64,000 nt of DNA from Pneumocystis sp. 'macacae' (GCA_018127085.1 CM030729.1:62001-126000); one strand, 5' to 3'. Positions 43,802 through 57,484 are shown, numbered from the stretch's first letter. Notes: generated from the letters alone by a model not told the origin. Numbers and translations: made by a program.

Positions 43802-46800
43802 TCATTGTGATATAGTATCTATATCATTATTCCAGTCAAAAATTTTCCATTGTTCTTCTTGTTCAATCCATTCTTTTTTTTCGCCTAATATAGTAGTACT
43901 AAAATGCTGTTGTGATAATGGTTCAAATATATATTCTTTCGCTACTCGATATAAATCGTCTATTTTTACGTCAAATAGACGTTCTCTACGACTATAAAAA
44001 TTTAAAAGAATACAAATTAATAATAAAATACTAACAGTTGATGCATTTCATCATTTATTGAATTAACGAAATATAATAACCCTTCTTGGTCAATACTGAC
44101 AGGTGCATCTAATGACTGGAATATGCTTAATTTAGCTTCATCCAATTCTTCTTTAGTCCAATTATGTTCTTTGGCCCAATATTCAGAATTCATAAAAATG
44201 GATAACGTTCTTTGAGGCGTGGGATCTCTATAACTATAAAATCCAAAAATGCCTTCTAAAGTATTATATGAAACACCACCACCATATGCACCACCTTTTT
44301 CACGAATTTCTTTATGTAGATATTGTTGAGTAAGTAATTTAGACAATATTTGAACAATAGGGCTATCCTGATGTATATATGGAACACCTAATAAGCAAAG
44401 AGATGTAAAATTAACAGAATATGGCAATGGAAAGAAAATTTTTTTACCAAAAGACGGAGTAAACTGAAATAGATCCTTAGGTTTGTGATAGTTTGAATTC
44501 TTTGGAAGACTTGAGAAAAATTTATTTAATTCTTGTCTGTTTATATTTATATGTTCATTATTACATGTAATGAAAATTCTAAGTGAATCCTGTGAAAATG
44601 CATACTTAGAAATTTCCTGGGAATTTATGTAAGTATTTTTTTAATATTAGAATAAATACTTTGAGTTTATTTACTAAGTCTGATAAATCCTCTTCTAGAC
44701 AAAGTTTACTAATTAGTTTTGCTTGTGTTATTCCATTCATTATTTCTGACAATTTCTGAGTAAATTAGTATATATTTAATTAATAATTATTGGATTTACT
44801 CCGCCTAAAGTCATTGACGAAGTGGAGAAAACTCGTGCATATGAATGACCATTTTCTGCAAGTGAACTCATTATATTACTATTACTAACTGATATTAATG
44901 ATTTTAACTTTTCAACATTGTCAAAATTCGTTTCTAAGAGCAATTTCTGAAATAAACTATACATATGTTGTATATTATGAGTCAAGCAACGACTTGAAAA
45001 TGTTAATCCTTCTTCTACTGTATTTAAATCTAAAAATTTAGATAAATTTTTAAAATGATTTATTTTACCATCATATCTGGAAGTAATGTGAGTAGAAACA
45101 TTTAAACCACCTGTTTTAAGTTTAATCTCGTCTTCTAAATCCGACATTGGTTGTGAAAAGGTTCCTAAATTAGTCAAAACCTTGAAATATTAGTCATAAT
45201 TATTTATTTTTTTAACAAATTACCTCTGCGAATAATGGTAAGTAAGGTCTGAGGTATTCTGGAAGTCCATCTAAAGGATTAATTGCTTTAAAATATGTAA
45301 TGTCTGTAGATGCAATTCTCCATTGTATATTTAATTTTCCAATATTTTCATGTAATATTTCAACTTTAAAAACGTTCTTTTCTATATTATTAATTACTAA
45401 TGTAGGCAAGCATGACAAATCCTCTTTTGCTTCTTGACTCTCTAGTAATTTTAAGCTTTGGATCTGAATTTCTTTCCTTTCTTCCAAAGATAGAGATTTG
45501 ATTTTAGCTGTTAAAGACTTAACTTCATTTGCAGATAATTCTTCCATAAATGTTTTAGAAGGAAACATAATGAATAGAAGTGAATTTTTATTGTTTAATA
45601 TATATCTATGTATCAACGACTTCAGGTATTGGTCATTGGAAGTAAATTCGCGGAATTTAGAGATTATTTCATTAATAGACATCATTAAAAATGGATCCGA
45701 ATTGTTGAACCATCCTGATTCTAAACTTTGCATCAAAGACAAACCAAAATTCGCAGATTTATGTTTCAAATTAAGTTCTATTTGATGAAGTATAGCATCT
45801 ATTTTGTGTTTTTCGAATCCTTTCTCTGCTACTTCCTCTAATATTTTTAGAATTTCAGATTCAACTTTTTTAATATTGTTTTCTGCAACTCCTTGAAGAC
45901 CTACTGAAAATATTCCTGTCTTGAAACTCGAATCATAACCCGAATTAGGTGACCAATCTGTCCCAAGACCTGATTCTATTAATTTTTTATATAAAGGAGA
46001 AGAATGTCCATCAAGTAATAATGAAGATAATACACGCATTGAGAATGTTTCGAAGATATCTGCTGTATCATTTGCACAAAAAGAAATAGACATTTTTATT
46101 TGAGACTTAGGATCTGATACTGCATAGAATTAGAAAACAGTGTTTCAAAATAATATGTACTAACAAGGGTCAAAAGGAAAAACATCATATATTTTTTTTG
46201 GTGAGTTAAATGGTTTGATATTTTTCTGGACACTATCAACAGTTGTTCTGTTAAATGATGATATTTTTGAATCAATGGCTTTTAGATGTTCATTTAGAGG
46301 AAAATTTCCTTATATTATTAATAAAATAGTAAAACAAGTAAAAATTACCATATGTAAAAAATTTAGAATTTGTTGGATGGTAATATTTTTTATGATAATT
46401 AACTAGATCTTCGTATGTAAGATCAGTAATAACTGCTGGATCACCTCCACTCTCGTTTTCATATATTGTATCTTTAAACATTTGTTGTTGATATCGAGTA
46501 TAAAATAAATACGATGAGTTAGACTATTTAAATATAAAAAAAAAAAAAACAATATTTTAAATTTAAGTTTTACCATTTGACCTTTCATTTCATTATATAC
46601 AACACCTTTGTAAACGATAGGAGATTGTGGATCTATAAATTTCTAAGAAAATAATTTGATTTTGAGAAAAAAACCTTTTATATTCTCATTTTCTAAGCGC
46701 CATCCTTCTTGCAAAAAGTCTATTTTTCGAAGTCTTGGAAACAAAGTTGCATCTAAATAGATTTCTCGAAGATTGGCATAGTCAATATGATTCATTGTTG

Positions 46801-47329
46801 CAAATGGATACATTGTATGATCAGAACAAGTAAATGCATTCATAAAATTTGCTAAACTTCGGTTTAGCATTTTAAAGAAAGGATCTTTAACAGGATATTT
46901 TGCAGATCCGCATAACACTGTATGTTCCTATAAGTTTTGTTAATATGAAATGAAAATTTATAAGTATTATGGATTTAACAAGAATGTGAGGCACACCTGT
47001 GCTGTTAGGAGGAGGTGTATGAAATCCTATTGCAAAAACATTGTTTTTATCGTTTTTCATAATATGGAGATGTTCTGCACCAGTTTTTTCATGTTTTAAT
47101 AGAACGGCTTCTAGACCAAGTTCACTAATATGTTTCGTCTGCCATATTTCAGATTTTTGATTCGTCTAGTTTTTACATAGCTTACACGTTCTACAAAATA
47201 CCCATGTAGCCGATCACCTACTACTGGAAGCTTTTCAAAATTTGAACTTCCATGATTCTTTCTACAAAAAAAAGACCTGTTTCTTTTACTTCTGTAGAAA
47301 CAATGTCTTATTATAGGTTTAATGGGCAT
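43802..47329 (-). CDS. CYM1: Mitochondrial presequence protease Cym1 (PreP, M16C)
   Basis: Cym1 degrades cleaved targeting peptides in the mitochondrial matrix. ATG 47329: [20 protein letters not shown] is a basic targeting N-terminus. Then [18 protein letters not shown], an intron (GTAAGC...GGCAG), [41 protein letters not shown] and [35 protein letters not shown]. The zinc site HxxEH reads HIL/EH and is split by an intron. The second catalytic acidic residue is in [13 protein letters not shown]-terminal half: [35 protein letters not shown], the end [11 protein letters not shown] before TGA 43802. About ten introns interrupt it. It is divergent from SEC53, with 117 nt between starts. Confidence 0.93.
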
Positions 47330-47446
47330 TCTGTGTAATTTTTATCTTTGTACTTTTTTTTTATTATTCGTTATTATCTATAGGGCAAATACCCTAATGT
47401 TAACACCTGTTTCTCGATTTTAATTAGTTGATTCTTTAACGTAAAA
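47330..47446. promoter_or_regulatory. 117-nt divergent CYM1/SEC53 promoter region
   Basis: The two start codons point apart with 117 nt between. There is a T-rich run but no recognised factor site. Shared regulation is an inference from spacing only. Confidence 0.45.
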
Positions 47447-48582
47447 TGTGTTCTACTGCTGCGTTTTCTAGTTCTATTGACATCAAGGACAGAACTAATT
47501 CCAATATACTTGTACTTTTCGATGTAGATGGTACACTAACACCTTCAAGAGATGTTTATTTATTTTAATTGAGAATCAAAAGTTAATAAAAATGAGTAGG
47601 TAATTAGTCAAGAGATGTTTAATCTTCTCTTAGAATTAAGAAAGAAAGTGGTTATTGGTTTTGTTGGCGGCAGTAATCTTGAAAAGCAGCAAGAACAACT
47701 TGGACTTTATGGAATGTCGGGTAAATATTTAATATATTTCTAGACTGCAACTTATTCTAGTTACTGATATTTTTGATTATGCTTTCCCTGAGAATGGTTT
47801 GATTGCATATGAACAAGGAAGACCATTGGAACGTCAGGTATATGTGTTTTGCTGTTAAATATACGAAATCAACCTATTTAAGTCCTTTATTGAGTGGTTA
47901 GGTGAAGAAAAATATAAGAAATTTGTCAATTTTTGTTTAAAGTATATATCTGAGATAGATATCCCTATTAAAAGGTATAAAAGCTATAGAAAATATTGTT
48001 GCATTACTGACGAATTATTAGAGGAACGTTTATTGAGTTTCGCAATGGACTGGTAATTTTTTATATCTATAATATTAATAAATTCCTAAATATGCGTTTT
48101 CATTGTGTAGGTGAACATTTGCCCTATAGGACGTAATTCAAGTATACAAGAACGTAATGAATTTGAAAAATATGATCAAATATATGGAATACGAAAAAAA
48201 TTTGTTAGTGTTCTCAGCGAAGAATTCAAAGAATATGGACTTGCTTTTTCAATTGGTTTTTTTTTCGCACTTTTATGTATTAGATTGAATATTATATAGG
48301 TGGACAAATTTCTTTTGATGTTTTTCCTAAAGGTTGGGATAAGACATACTGTTTAAGACATGTTAAAGACAAAGGATTCGAGTATATTTATTTCTTTGGT
48401 GATAAAACATATGAAGTTGAGCATTAAGAGTAATCGGTTTACCTACTTATTGTTTATAGGGAGGAAACGATTGGGAAATTTATAATTGTCCATTGATAAC
48501 TGGATATACTGTAGAAACACCTAATGATACTATAAGGATTCTTCGAAAGCTATTTTTCAGTAAAGATTCATTTCTTGCATAA
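47447..48582 (+). CDS. SEC53: Phosphomannomutase
   Basis: Sec53/PMM converts mannose-6-phosphate to mannose-1-phosphate for GDP-mannose, needed for glycosylation and GPI anchors. ATG 47447, [19 protein letters not shown], then the HAD active site [14 protein letters not shown]. Further motifs: [111 protein letters not shown] and [12 protein letters not shown], ending [13 protein letters not shown] 48582. About eight introns fall between these blocks; some are only about 40 nt. All family landmarks including the nucleophile Asp and the GGNDxEI box are intact. Confidence 0.96.
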
Positions 48583-48611
48583 AGTTGTTTTTTCGGATTT
48601 TGTTGCTATAG

Positions 48612-49473
48612 TTATGTGATTAAACGGATATACGCCAGCACTTTATTATTAGTTTTTTTATGATTCATGAAGGATTTACCTAGTGCTCCTCCGCCCGTAA
48701 TAATTCCGATCAATGATTGAAAAATTTGAAGTTTAACTGTCTCAGCTTGTGTCTTGATATTGTTTATTTCATTCTCAATTCTTGTATCTGTTTCTTTGAT
48801 CTTTAACTCGTGTGCTGAATATTCATCTCTGATTCGTCCTTTTTCCAAATTCAGGTCTAGACGTACATTTGCAAGCGTATGATTAATTTCATCGCGGAAA
48901 ACCCGCTTTAATTTTTCAAGATCTGATATGATTCTTTCGTAATCTTGCCTTATTAGTGTAAAATCGTTTTTCTCAAGCGTCCGCAGTTCTCCTCGTAATT
49001 GTGCAAAGTCTACTTTTTGTGTATAACTTATCTTTATTCATTATAACCATTTAAAATATAAAATGTGCTGCCAAGATCCGTTTAAAAAAGATAAAAATGC
49101 TAATAACAGGATCCATTAGCATATTAATAGTTTACGTACCCGTTCTTGTTCTTCCTTAGTTACCATAGCTTTTGTAAAATCGCTGAAACTATATGGTCGT
49201 TGGTTTTATATGAAAAATGGCAAACGATGTCATAAATGCAACTAACCTTTCTTCTAAAACTTTTTGCAGCGTCTGCATAACTGCATGACTTTGTTGTTTT
49301 GTGAATCCCTCGCTTTCCAATTGCTTTACTAGCTGAAGTGTATCAAAATACCACCGTGAACGTCTTGAATATGCTGAAAAAAAACGGATCCTAATCATAT
49401 GCAATGTGATTTGTTTCTTCATGGAAAATATGGTTTCAAATGGAGTAAATTGTTTACAATTTAACCAAAACAT
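48612..49473 (-). CDS. FMP32: Mitochondrial coiled-coil protein, FMP32/MCUR1 (CCDC90) family
   Basis: ATG 49473: MFWLNCKQFTPFETIFSMKK plus further basic residues suit mitochondrial import. The family signature follows: YFDTLQLVKQLESEGFTKQQ then SHAVMQTLQKVLEER. Next come SFSDFTKAMVTKEEQER and, after a 108-nt intron (49032-49139), SYTQKVDFAQLRGELRTLEK, a long coiled coil (LEKLKRVFRDEINHTLANVR, NLEKGRIRDEYSAHELKIKE, TDTRIENEINNIKTQAE) and a C-terminal hydrophobic helix with LIGIITGGGALGK. The family are inner-membrane proteins; human members link to the calcium uniporter and yeast Fmp32 to cytochrome oxidase. The 108-nt intron is longer than usual here. Confidence 0.85.
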
Positions 49474-49739
49474 GCTTTTTCAATTTTTGACTCGGATTGA
49501 TCGTTGAATAACCGAGAATTATTAAAGCGTTCTTTTATAGTACCAATAGACTTGTAATTAGTGTATGAAACGTATGCATAGCACATATAATTCACGTATA
49601 GTGTCTATATAATGTGCATATAGTGTGCATATATATCTTTAGACTGATTTTGGCACAATGTATGCTTCTGTTTATTTTAGAATATCTGTTAAAAAAAATA
49701 ATAGCACATATAGTCGCTGTTTAGGTGAATATATCTCGT

Positions 49740-52700
49740 ATGCACATGGAGAAACATATGAGGATTCAGGCAATTTTTGGTATGTTTTTTTATGTTGCAA
49801 ATAATGCTTTTTATCTTTTGTGCAGATGCTTTAAGTCATGATTTTCCTAAGAAAGCATTGCACTTGTCTACAAAGGCTATGAAGAAATATCCAGAGTTTC
49901 AAATATTTCAAGCTTTGAATGCGCTTTCTCTCCTGCGAATAGGACAGCAGAAGAAGGCGTTAGAAATGTGTGAAAATTTGAAGAAAAATATACCTACAGA
50001 TCAAGATGTTTTAAATGTTTTACAATTAGTATTTAAGGAGTTAAATATGGAAAATGAAATAGTAAAAATATTTGAAAATGCACTAAAGAAAATGCCAAAT
50101 GATGAAGAATTGGTTAAAAATTGGTTTTTTTCTATGGTAAGGATAAATAATATTATTGGACAACAAAAAGTACATAAATATGCTTTTGAAATAGTAAAGT
50201 AATAATGAAATAGGCTGCAATGAATCTTCAAAAGACGTTTGGCAGGAGAAAGTATTATTATTGGGCCGTTATGTCGCTTCAATTGTTTGAAGTATGTGAT
50301 TTAGAGATTTATTGGTATTAATTTATAAATTTAGATAATAGATATGGATGAAAATGAAAGACTACTTTTTCGGACTCTTGCTTATAGATTAGCAATGAAA
50401 ATGGTTGAAGAAAATAATGAATTATATAAATTATCATCTTCAGAAGAGTTACATTTGTATATTAATGTTTTGTTATCTTTCGGTAAGGTAGAAGATGTAA
50501 TAAATATTCTAGAAAGTGATTTTGGGAAGCGTTTTATGGATGTAGATCTTTTGAGACTTAAATTAGACCTTCTTTTTAAGTTAGAAAAGTGGACTCTTCT
50601 TTTTTCTCAATGCCGTGATCATATTGATTGTGGAAATAATGATTGGAAAATTTTTAATATGCATATTATATCTGCACTGAATTTGGCTACATTTGATATT
50701 TCTTCTAGGTTTGTTTTGTTTATTTTTTTTCATTTTAAATGAGTTCAATAGCATTATTTTGGATTTAGTAGATTATTATAGGAAAAAAAAAGAAGAGTTC
50801 CGATTTTCACCTAATTTTTATTTGGCTTTTTTGAAACTATCTTTTACAGTACCAGTAAATAATATTATCCAAAACAAGTTATATTCTTGTATTCAGTATT
50901 TTCAAACCTTTGCTATAAAAACGTCTTGTTTTGAAAATTTGAGATTTTTTGTAGGGAAATTGGAGAGAAATGATCAAATAGTATTTTTGGCTGATATTAA
51001 AGCGTTCTGTAATGAAGTTGGATTAAAAGAGGTTATAATTATTGTTTTTTTTTTTATAGAATCTTAATGTTAAATAAGATCAAGAAAAGAAATTATGTAG
51101 AAGTTTTGAAGAATGTTGAGAAATTTGAATATTTTATTAATTATTATGAATTAAAAGATGAGAATGCATGGATTGTATTTTCATCTCGGTTAATTCAAGA
51201 ATATAAGGATTCTTTGTTTTTAGATAATGACTTAGGTTTTGTTGATAATCAATATGGCGATGATTTTCTAATATTGGCTGTACATGCTCTTTTTAATGTA
51301 TTTTTTACTACACGTATGGATTTATATATTGCTTTGATATATATTTATTATTTTTTTTAGATAAACAGGGTTATCTTATAGAAGCAATTTTACTTTTGGA
51401 GATTGGACTTCTTCATAGTAAACATAATTTCCAGTTTAAGTTGTTGTTGATTCGTTTATACTCTATGATAGGTAAAAATGCATCTTTTTGAATCTTTCAT
51501 GAATATTTTAAGGTGCTTTTTCTTTAGCTTTTTCTATTTATCAGTCTTTGTCAATTAAACAGATTCAATATGATACACTAAGTTATGTTTTTTTGACAAA
51601 ATGCTCAAATTATTATCCCTCGAAATCACTTCAAGATGAATTAAAAGCTACAAAAACTATTTATTTGTCTAATATTCGAGAAGTTCCCGAAATGCTTGTT
51701 TTAGCTTATGAGAATGGTTCATACTCGAATATTAGTAATTTTATCGAATTTGGGATTAGACTTAATAACAGTATATGGAGACACGTATTGAAATATGAGT
51801 TGTTGCATTTATCATATTTAATAGATGATAACCTCCTTTGCGAAATTATAGAAAATAATGGTAATGAAATATGGATCAATTTATTTCAGTTGATACTATA
51901 TTAGGTTTTACACAAGAAAAATATTATGATAATAGAGACTTTAATATAATGTCTAATTTTGGCGCTTTTGAAAGTGAATCTATACGAGTAAAAAGCAGAA
52001 TTACTTCTATGCCTGATGTATTTTATAAATTTTATTCTATTATAACTAATTATTTTACATAGGAGAATTGGCTTAAAATTCAAAATTTCAAAATGTCTTT
52101 TCTTAGTTTATTAACATCTGGTACTTTTGAGGATATAAAACTGAAATTTAAATCTCGCGAACTCTTATTACCTGGATTAAAAAATGATATTTTAAGTGAA
52201 TTTGAAACACAGATGATATCTCTTCTTAGAATATTTTTATACTTATTGATTGAAGATGCTGATCAGAATATTTATAATTTTCAGGAAAATAAATTGAAAG
52301 AATGGATTGAAAGAAATTTTGTTATTTCCTTTTTAAATTCTGTAGATTATGATCATACTATATTAGAACATCTTGTTTTTTTATTCGAAGTAGATTTATA
52401 ATTTAATGTTTGTTGAAGCTAATCTTTTTTAGAGTTGCAAAAGTATAATATTGTTTGAGAATTTTGTTAAAAAATATCTCAAAACTCATGAAAAATTGTA
52501 TCTTGAATCTGATAGACTTAAACAAATAGTTAGAAAGTTTTATAATGATATTATTTTGTCTGTTTCTTTATTGAAAGAAAAAGTATCTATTAATGCCACT
52601 GAATTTATTGATATGTTTGAGCCAAATTTTGAATTATTTAAGGTAAACATTATATATTGATAGGTTTAAATTTATGGTTTTTGTAGATAAATAAATGTTT

Positions 52701-52788
52701 TGTTTTGACGAAAATAGAAAAAATAAATGAAAGTAGAAGAAATAGTTTAGATAATTTGGATTATATTACATATAATATAAAATTTTAA
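49740..52788 (+). CDS. MDM20: N-terminal acetyltransferase B auxiliary subunit (Mdm20/NAA25)
   Basis: NatB acetylates Met-Asp/Glu/Asn/Gln N-termini; Mdm20 anchors the catalytic subunit to ribosomes. ATG 49740 (MHMEKHMRIQAIF), an intron, then TPR-like repeats: DALSHDFPKKALHLSTKAMK, KYPEFQIFQALNALSLLRIG, QQKKALEMCENLKKNIPTD, and later GRRKYYYWAVMSLQ, ERLLFRTLAYRLAMKMVEE, NDWKIFNMHIISAL. The remainder is helical and weakly conserved (FRFSPNFYLAFLKLSF, VPEMLVLAYENGSYSNISN). The last intron (about 52642-52685) leads to a final exon ending NIKF, TAA 52788. Family is inferred from the TPR N-half and the WAVMSLQ/LLFRTLAYRLAMKM blocks. The start is divergent from FMP32 with a 266-nt gap. Confidence 0.8.
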
Positions 52789-52842
52789 ATATTGAAATGC
52801 ATAATTTAGTCAAACTAATAATACAATTACATAGAATATATT

Positions 52843-54080
52843 CTAGTTATTTATCTCTACATCAATTAGATCTCCATTTTCAAAATTATAACTAGAAATA
52901 GATAGATTTGGTTCAAGATGTTCGCCTTCGAATTTTAGTATTATGTGAGTGTTAATATCAATATTTTTAGATGCTTTAAAGATGTCAATAAGATTTGATA
53001 TTATTGTATTAGAATCAATAGATAATTTTAGGTTTTCGTTGTTTTCATTTCTTAATATTAACTCAATTGGTGATTCATCAATAACAATATATGGTGTTGA
53101 TTCCGATATTTCTGTGAGATCAAAAAAATTACATGTTTTATTATTTTTTATCATTTTTTTTCTTTTTATTTCGCTTATAAGGTGTTCATGTGTTGCTTTA
53201 GACATAATTTCTATTTTAATATTAAGAATACACTGGAAATAAATAACATTTACCTATCTCTATTTTAGAATCATATTTTAACATGCCAACTCCTTTGGGT
53301 GTAGCTGATTCAAATACCCTTTTTTCTTTAAATACTAATATGATTTGATTATAATGAGATTTAGGAAGCTTTTTATGAGAACAAAATGTATTTTTTACAA
53401 ATTTGAATCTTTGATTTTCATGAATTTTGAGTAATATTGGCTCTTCCCATGTTTCTGGAAAAAAGTCAGGAGCATCTGTTTTTATATTTCGCTTTCCAAC
53501 CACCGTTATTTCAAAAATAGTTAATGTACTACGATCCTTGAAGTATTCTATTACTTTTAGCTTACAGCATTTTTTTTTTATTTATACTTTGATCATATGT
53601 TTCAATAGCTGTATTATTATAGATACAAAAATTATCTTCTTTTTCTAAAGGAGAGTTTATTTTTTTAACAAATCTCTGGTTTGTTTTCGTTTCTTGTGCT
53701 AAACGCCTAGTTCGTTTTTAATAGATGTTTGTAATAAATAAGTTCATACATATACATACGGCGTCCTTCTTGAATAACTTGTTTAGATAAACGAGGTGGT
53801 GGTGTAAGACTACTACTTCTTTTTAAAGGGAATGAAGATTCGGGTGAATTAGTTATGTGGGTTTTACTGGTTGTCTTTTTTTGTGCGTTCTTGTAGTGTG
53901 TTTTTGTTGAAATATTTGTTGAGACTTTTTTAGTTATTGGATTGTTATCTTTTGCATGTAGTAATTTTTTTGATGAAATTAATACATCTTCAGAAGATTC
54001 TGATGTATTTTCTTGTGAAGATGATAGGTCTTGCTCTGAAGAAAGTATTTTTGATGATATTATTGTTGGATCAAAACTAG
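52843..54080 (-). CDS. RAD60: SUMO-like domain protein Rad60/Esc2 (5' end uncertain)
   Basis: Rad60/Esc2/NIP45 proteins carry SUMO-like domains and act with Smc5/6 and the SUMO pathway in DNA repair. The C-terminal SUMO-like domain is clear: SPIELILRNENNENLKLSID, SNTIISNLIDIFKASKN, HIILKFEGEHLEPNLSISSY, FENGDLIDVEI, stop 52843. Upstream is a first ubiquitin-like region (TLTIFEITVVGKRNIKTDAP, WEEPILLKIHENQRFKFVKN), preceded by a Ser/Lys-rich N-part (SSEQDLSSSQENTSESSEDV, TPPPRLSKQVIQEGRR). Introns that keep the frame occur near 53219-53262, 53536-53572 (37 nt) and 53690-53758. The N-terminal exon begins near 54080 after a probable 3' splice site; I could not find a convincing start codon, so the 5' end is open. 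Confidence 0.78.
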
Positions 54081-55390
54081 TTTAAAATTATGTTCAAAAT
54101 CTAAGAGAAGAATAAAAAAATACTCTAGGTTATCTTTTTTTATATCTAATATAAAAAATGCATGTTAGACATGTATATATTATTTTAAAGGCTATTTTTA
54201 CAGTATTTATTTTTTTCATTTATAAAAGAATGAGTCTCTTTAAATGATAAATTTCGGTTAAAAAAGAGTATTTCTTGATCGTATTGCATAATTGTTTACA
54301 TAATTATTTTTATAATCTTTTTATTTTTGTATATTTTTTTTTGATTTTTTAGATATTCAAATCTATTGATATTGGATATTTTTTATGAAAAGGATGATTT
54401 GAATAAATATACAGTATTATGATTTTTTTTCTTATTTTTATGTATAAGAATATTTATTATTGAAAAATATTGTTTTGATATTATTTTTTTGAAAAAAGTA
54501 TAGTAATTATATATATACAGATTATTAGAAAAAGTTTTTACTTACAGTTGACAAGAATATATATTAGCAAAAATATTTTTAAGTACCTAAATAAGTTTTT
54601 AGATTAATGGATTTTTTGGTTAGAAATAATATTTAGTAATAGATTTGTTATTTTTATATGAAAGTTATGAATAGTTTAGTTTTTTGTTAAAAAGTTGGAA
54701 TTAGTAAATCTATAAATAATTTAAAATGTTTATTTTATAATTTTTAAGTATGTTTATTTTCTAAAAAGTAATTTAATAGTAATATTTTTAGTTTAATTTT
54801 GGATTAAAAAAAAATATAAAATATCATAAATATCTTTTACAATAAAAAAACAAATAAAAAATTATTTGTAAAGATTGATTTAATTGGTTTTATACGTATT
54901 TTGTTTTATTTTTGATTTTTAAGTTATCAAAAAAGAAATAAGAAAAATATATCAATATTAAAAAATGAAGTTAGATTTAAATAATAAAATGATATTAATT
55001 CTAAAAAAAAAACAAAAAATGTTTCAAAACCTATGGAAACAGTTTTTTATCTAAGAATAAGAAATAATTTATTAAGTATTTAAATATTTTAGAATATATT
55101 AGTAAAAACACAATGTATATATTTATTGCTTTTATTTTTATTTATTTACAATAGAAAATGATCTATGATTTTTAATAGTTATTTAATATATATTTATTTT
55201 TGTTTTGTTTTCATATTCAATTTATCTACATTTTCAAAGGGTTAACATTCATTCATCGCCAATCAGTGTGTATAAAGTGAATATTAAACATAATTTTAAT
55301 AATATTGATTTCAGATTTAAAAATATCAGAATTTTATTAAAAAAATATTTTAAACGCTTAAACTTGCTAAAAATATATAATAATATCATT
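54081..55390. other. AT-rich stretch, 1.3 kb
   Basis: It should contain the first exon and promoter of RAD60 and the promoter of the UBX gene. Otherwise only A/T-rich low-complexity sequence is seen. An open frame from 55205 leads into the UBX gene but has a Lys/Ile/Asn composition typical of random AT sequence. Confidence 0.45.
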
Positions 55391-56963
55391 ATGGATGATA
55401 TAATCTCTCAATTTTGTTCTATTACTTGTGCAAGTTTAGAAGAAGCAAAATGCTATTTAGATTTGTCATCTATGAACCTTGAACAAGCAATTATCTTGTA
55501 TTTTGAGTTGAAAAGTGCAGGAGGAGGCTTAGAAGTGCCTATGAAACAAGATAGTTTTGAAGATAATACTATACATCATCATATCAGGAAAAATACAGGA
55601 AATTCTTTATTTCAACCTCAAAATGATTTAGCGAGTAGTAGTATTCATAATTCTATTTCAAAATCTCAAGATCACTTGGGAGAGTCGAACAAGTCAGAGT
55701 CTATGTTGAAATATACACAGTTCTATTCAAATAGTAAAGTTTTTTTACTGAAAAAAGCTATTAACTTTTTTCAGGGGCAAGAAAGAGTGTTTTTGATCAA
55801 TCTTTTTCATCTCTTTGGGAAGATAATGATTCTTTTGGTATACTTTATAGTTTTTTTTTAACTATTTACGAAAAAACAAGCAACACCGGAAGAACGTTCA
55901 AAGAAAAGTCGATTAGCATATCTCTTTAGGCCCCCATTTGATATTATGAAAAATATAGACTTAGATACTGCTCGAGAACAAGCTGAAAATGATATGTTGT
56001 GGGTAATGGTAAATTTACAAGATAATACGGATTTTTCATGTCAAAAATTAAATAGAGATTTATGGAAAGATCAAAGGATAAAGGATGTTGTTGTTGAGAA
56101 TTTTATTTTTTTACAAGTATTTCATTTTTTTGCAACTTTATTTAAAATATTATAGTATACAGCTGTTTCTCCGGATGGTATACTGTATCAGCAGTTTTAT
56201 CCTATAAAAGAATATCCTCACATTGCGATTATTGATCCAAGAACAGGTGAAAGAGTCAAAATATGGAGTAATTCTTCAATGGAACCAGATAGTTTTCTTA
56301 TAGAATGTGAGTTTTAGACATTTTTGCTTATTTTAAATCTTGATAATGCATAGTACATGATTTTCTTGAAAAATATTCTTTAAATTCAAATTTTAAAAAT
56401 CCTGTTATTCAAAAATCTACTGCAAGAAGAGTATGAAATACTTATTAATAATATTCTTTTAATTTGTAAATTAGATAGAAGATATGAGTGAAGTTGAACA
56501 AATTGATGCTGCATTAATTGAATCAATAAAAGAAAGAAAGAAAACTAATAATAAAACGATTTCTAATGAAAAAGAAGTTATTTTAATTTCTGATGATGAT
56601 ACAGATATTAATTATAATGGTGACCTTTTTTATTTTATTGTTCTCAATCTAATTTTTCAAGATACTCAAAATTTACCGTCCTTGTTCGAAAGTATTCCTG
56701 CAATAGCTCCTTCTGAACCTGATGTAGTTTCTACTGCTACTACTTATATTCAGTTTCGATTTCCAGATGGATCAAAAAAAGTTCGACTATTTAACTTATC
56801 AGATAAAATTTCTCGTTTGTTTGAATATATTAAGTCAGAATTACCATTAGATACTAGGAAATTTGAACTTATGTTTAATCGAATAAAGCTTATAAATGAG
56901 CTTAATCAAACTCTTAATGATTTGAAACTTAAAAATGTCAATATTACTGTTGAATTTGCATAA
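55391..56963 (+). CDS. UBX5: UBA-UAS-UBX protein (Ubx5/UBXN7 type), Cdc48 cofactor
   Basis: These cofactors link ubiquitylated or neddylated substrates to the AAA ATPase Cdc48/p97. ATG 55391: MDDIISQFCSITCASLEEAK with YLDLSSMNLEQAIILYFE is an N-terminal UBA domain. The UAS (thioredoxin-like) domain follows: RLAYLFRPPFDIMKNIDLDT, DMLWVMVNLQDNTDFSCQKL, NRDLWKDQRIKDVV, ISPDG-type AVSPDGILYQQFYPI, YPHIAIIDPRTGERVKIWS. An acidic UIM-like region (EQIDAALIESIKERKK, VILISDDDTDIN) precedes the UBX domain: TYIQFRFPDGSKKVRLFNLS, FELMFNRIKLINELNQTLND, KNVNITVEFA, TAA 56963. About six introns (for example near 55825-55865, 56113-56158, 56308-56352, 56435-56475, 56622-56661). Domain order identifies the UBXN7/Ubx5 branch. 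Confidence 0.9.
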
Positions 56964-57484
56964 TTTTGCAATTTACTATAAAATATTTTTAGTACGTATT
57001 TATGTCACTATAAAGTTTAAATAAATTATAACAATCTATTTTATATTATAGCAACATTCATTTCCGTTAAATTATTATAAATTATTTAAATTTTTGAATC
57101 AGATTTAATAATGAATTTACAGAAGATAATGTAAATATTAAATGTTATAAATTTGATGAATATATTTTGGGAGGTTTTTTTTAAATATAATTGTTTAATA
57201 GATTTAGGACTATTTTTAGTCTTTTATAATCTACGTTAAGTTTTTATTAATATTTTTAAAAAAAAATTGCAAATATTTAATTCGAAAGTTTTCTTAAAAT
57301 ACTTAATTTAGACTATAGAATTCCAGTTTTTATATCACATTTATTTAAATATTTAAAATTCAATTAAAATACATTATACAAACTAAATAATTTGAAACAC
57401 ATACAATTATTGTATTAAATAATTGAAATTCTACAAATTCATTGAGTAACTTAACTTCATACTAAATATAAATTGTTTTAATCT
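56964..57484. other. Convergent AT-rich spacer, 0.5 kb
   Basis: Between the 3' ends of UBX5 and CDC6. No ORF, RNA or repeat is visible. Confidence 0.45.

Noticed and set aside
55205..55390. N-terminal extension of the UBX gene from an upstream start
   Set aside because: The UBA domain begins right at ATG 55391; the upstream residues are low-complexity.
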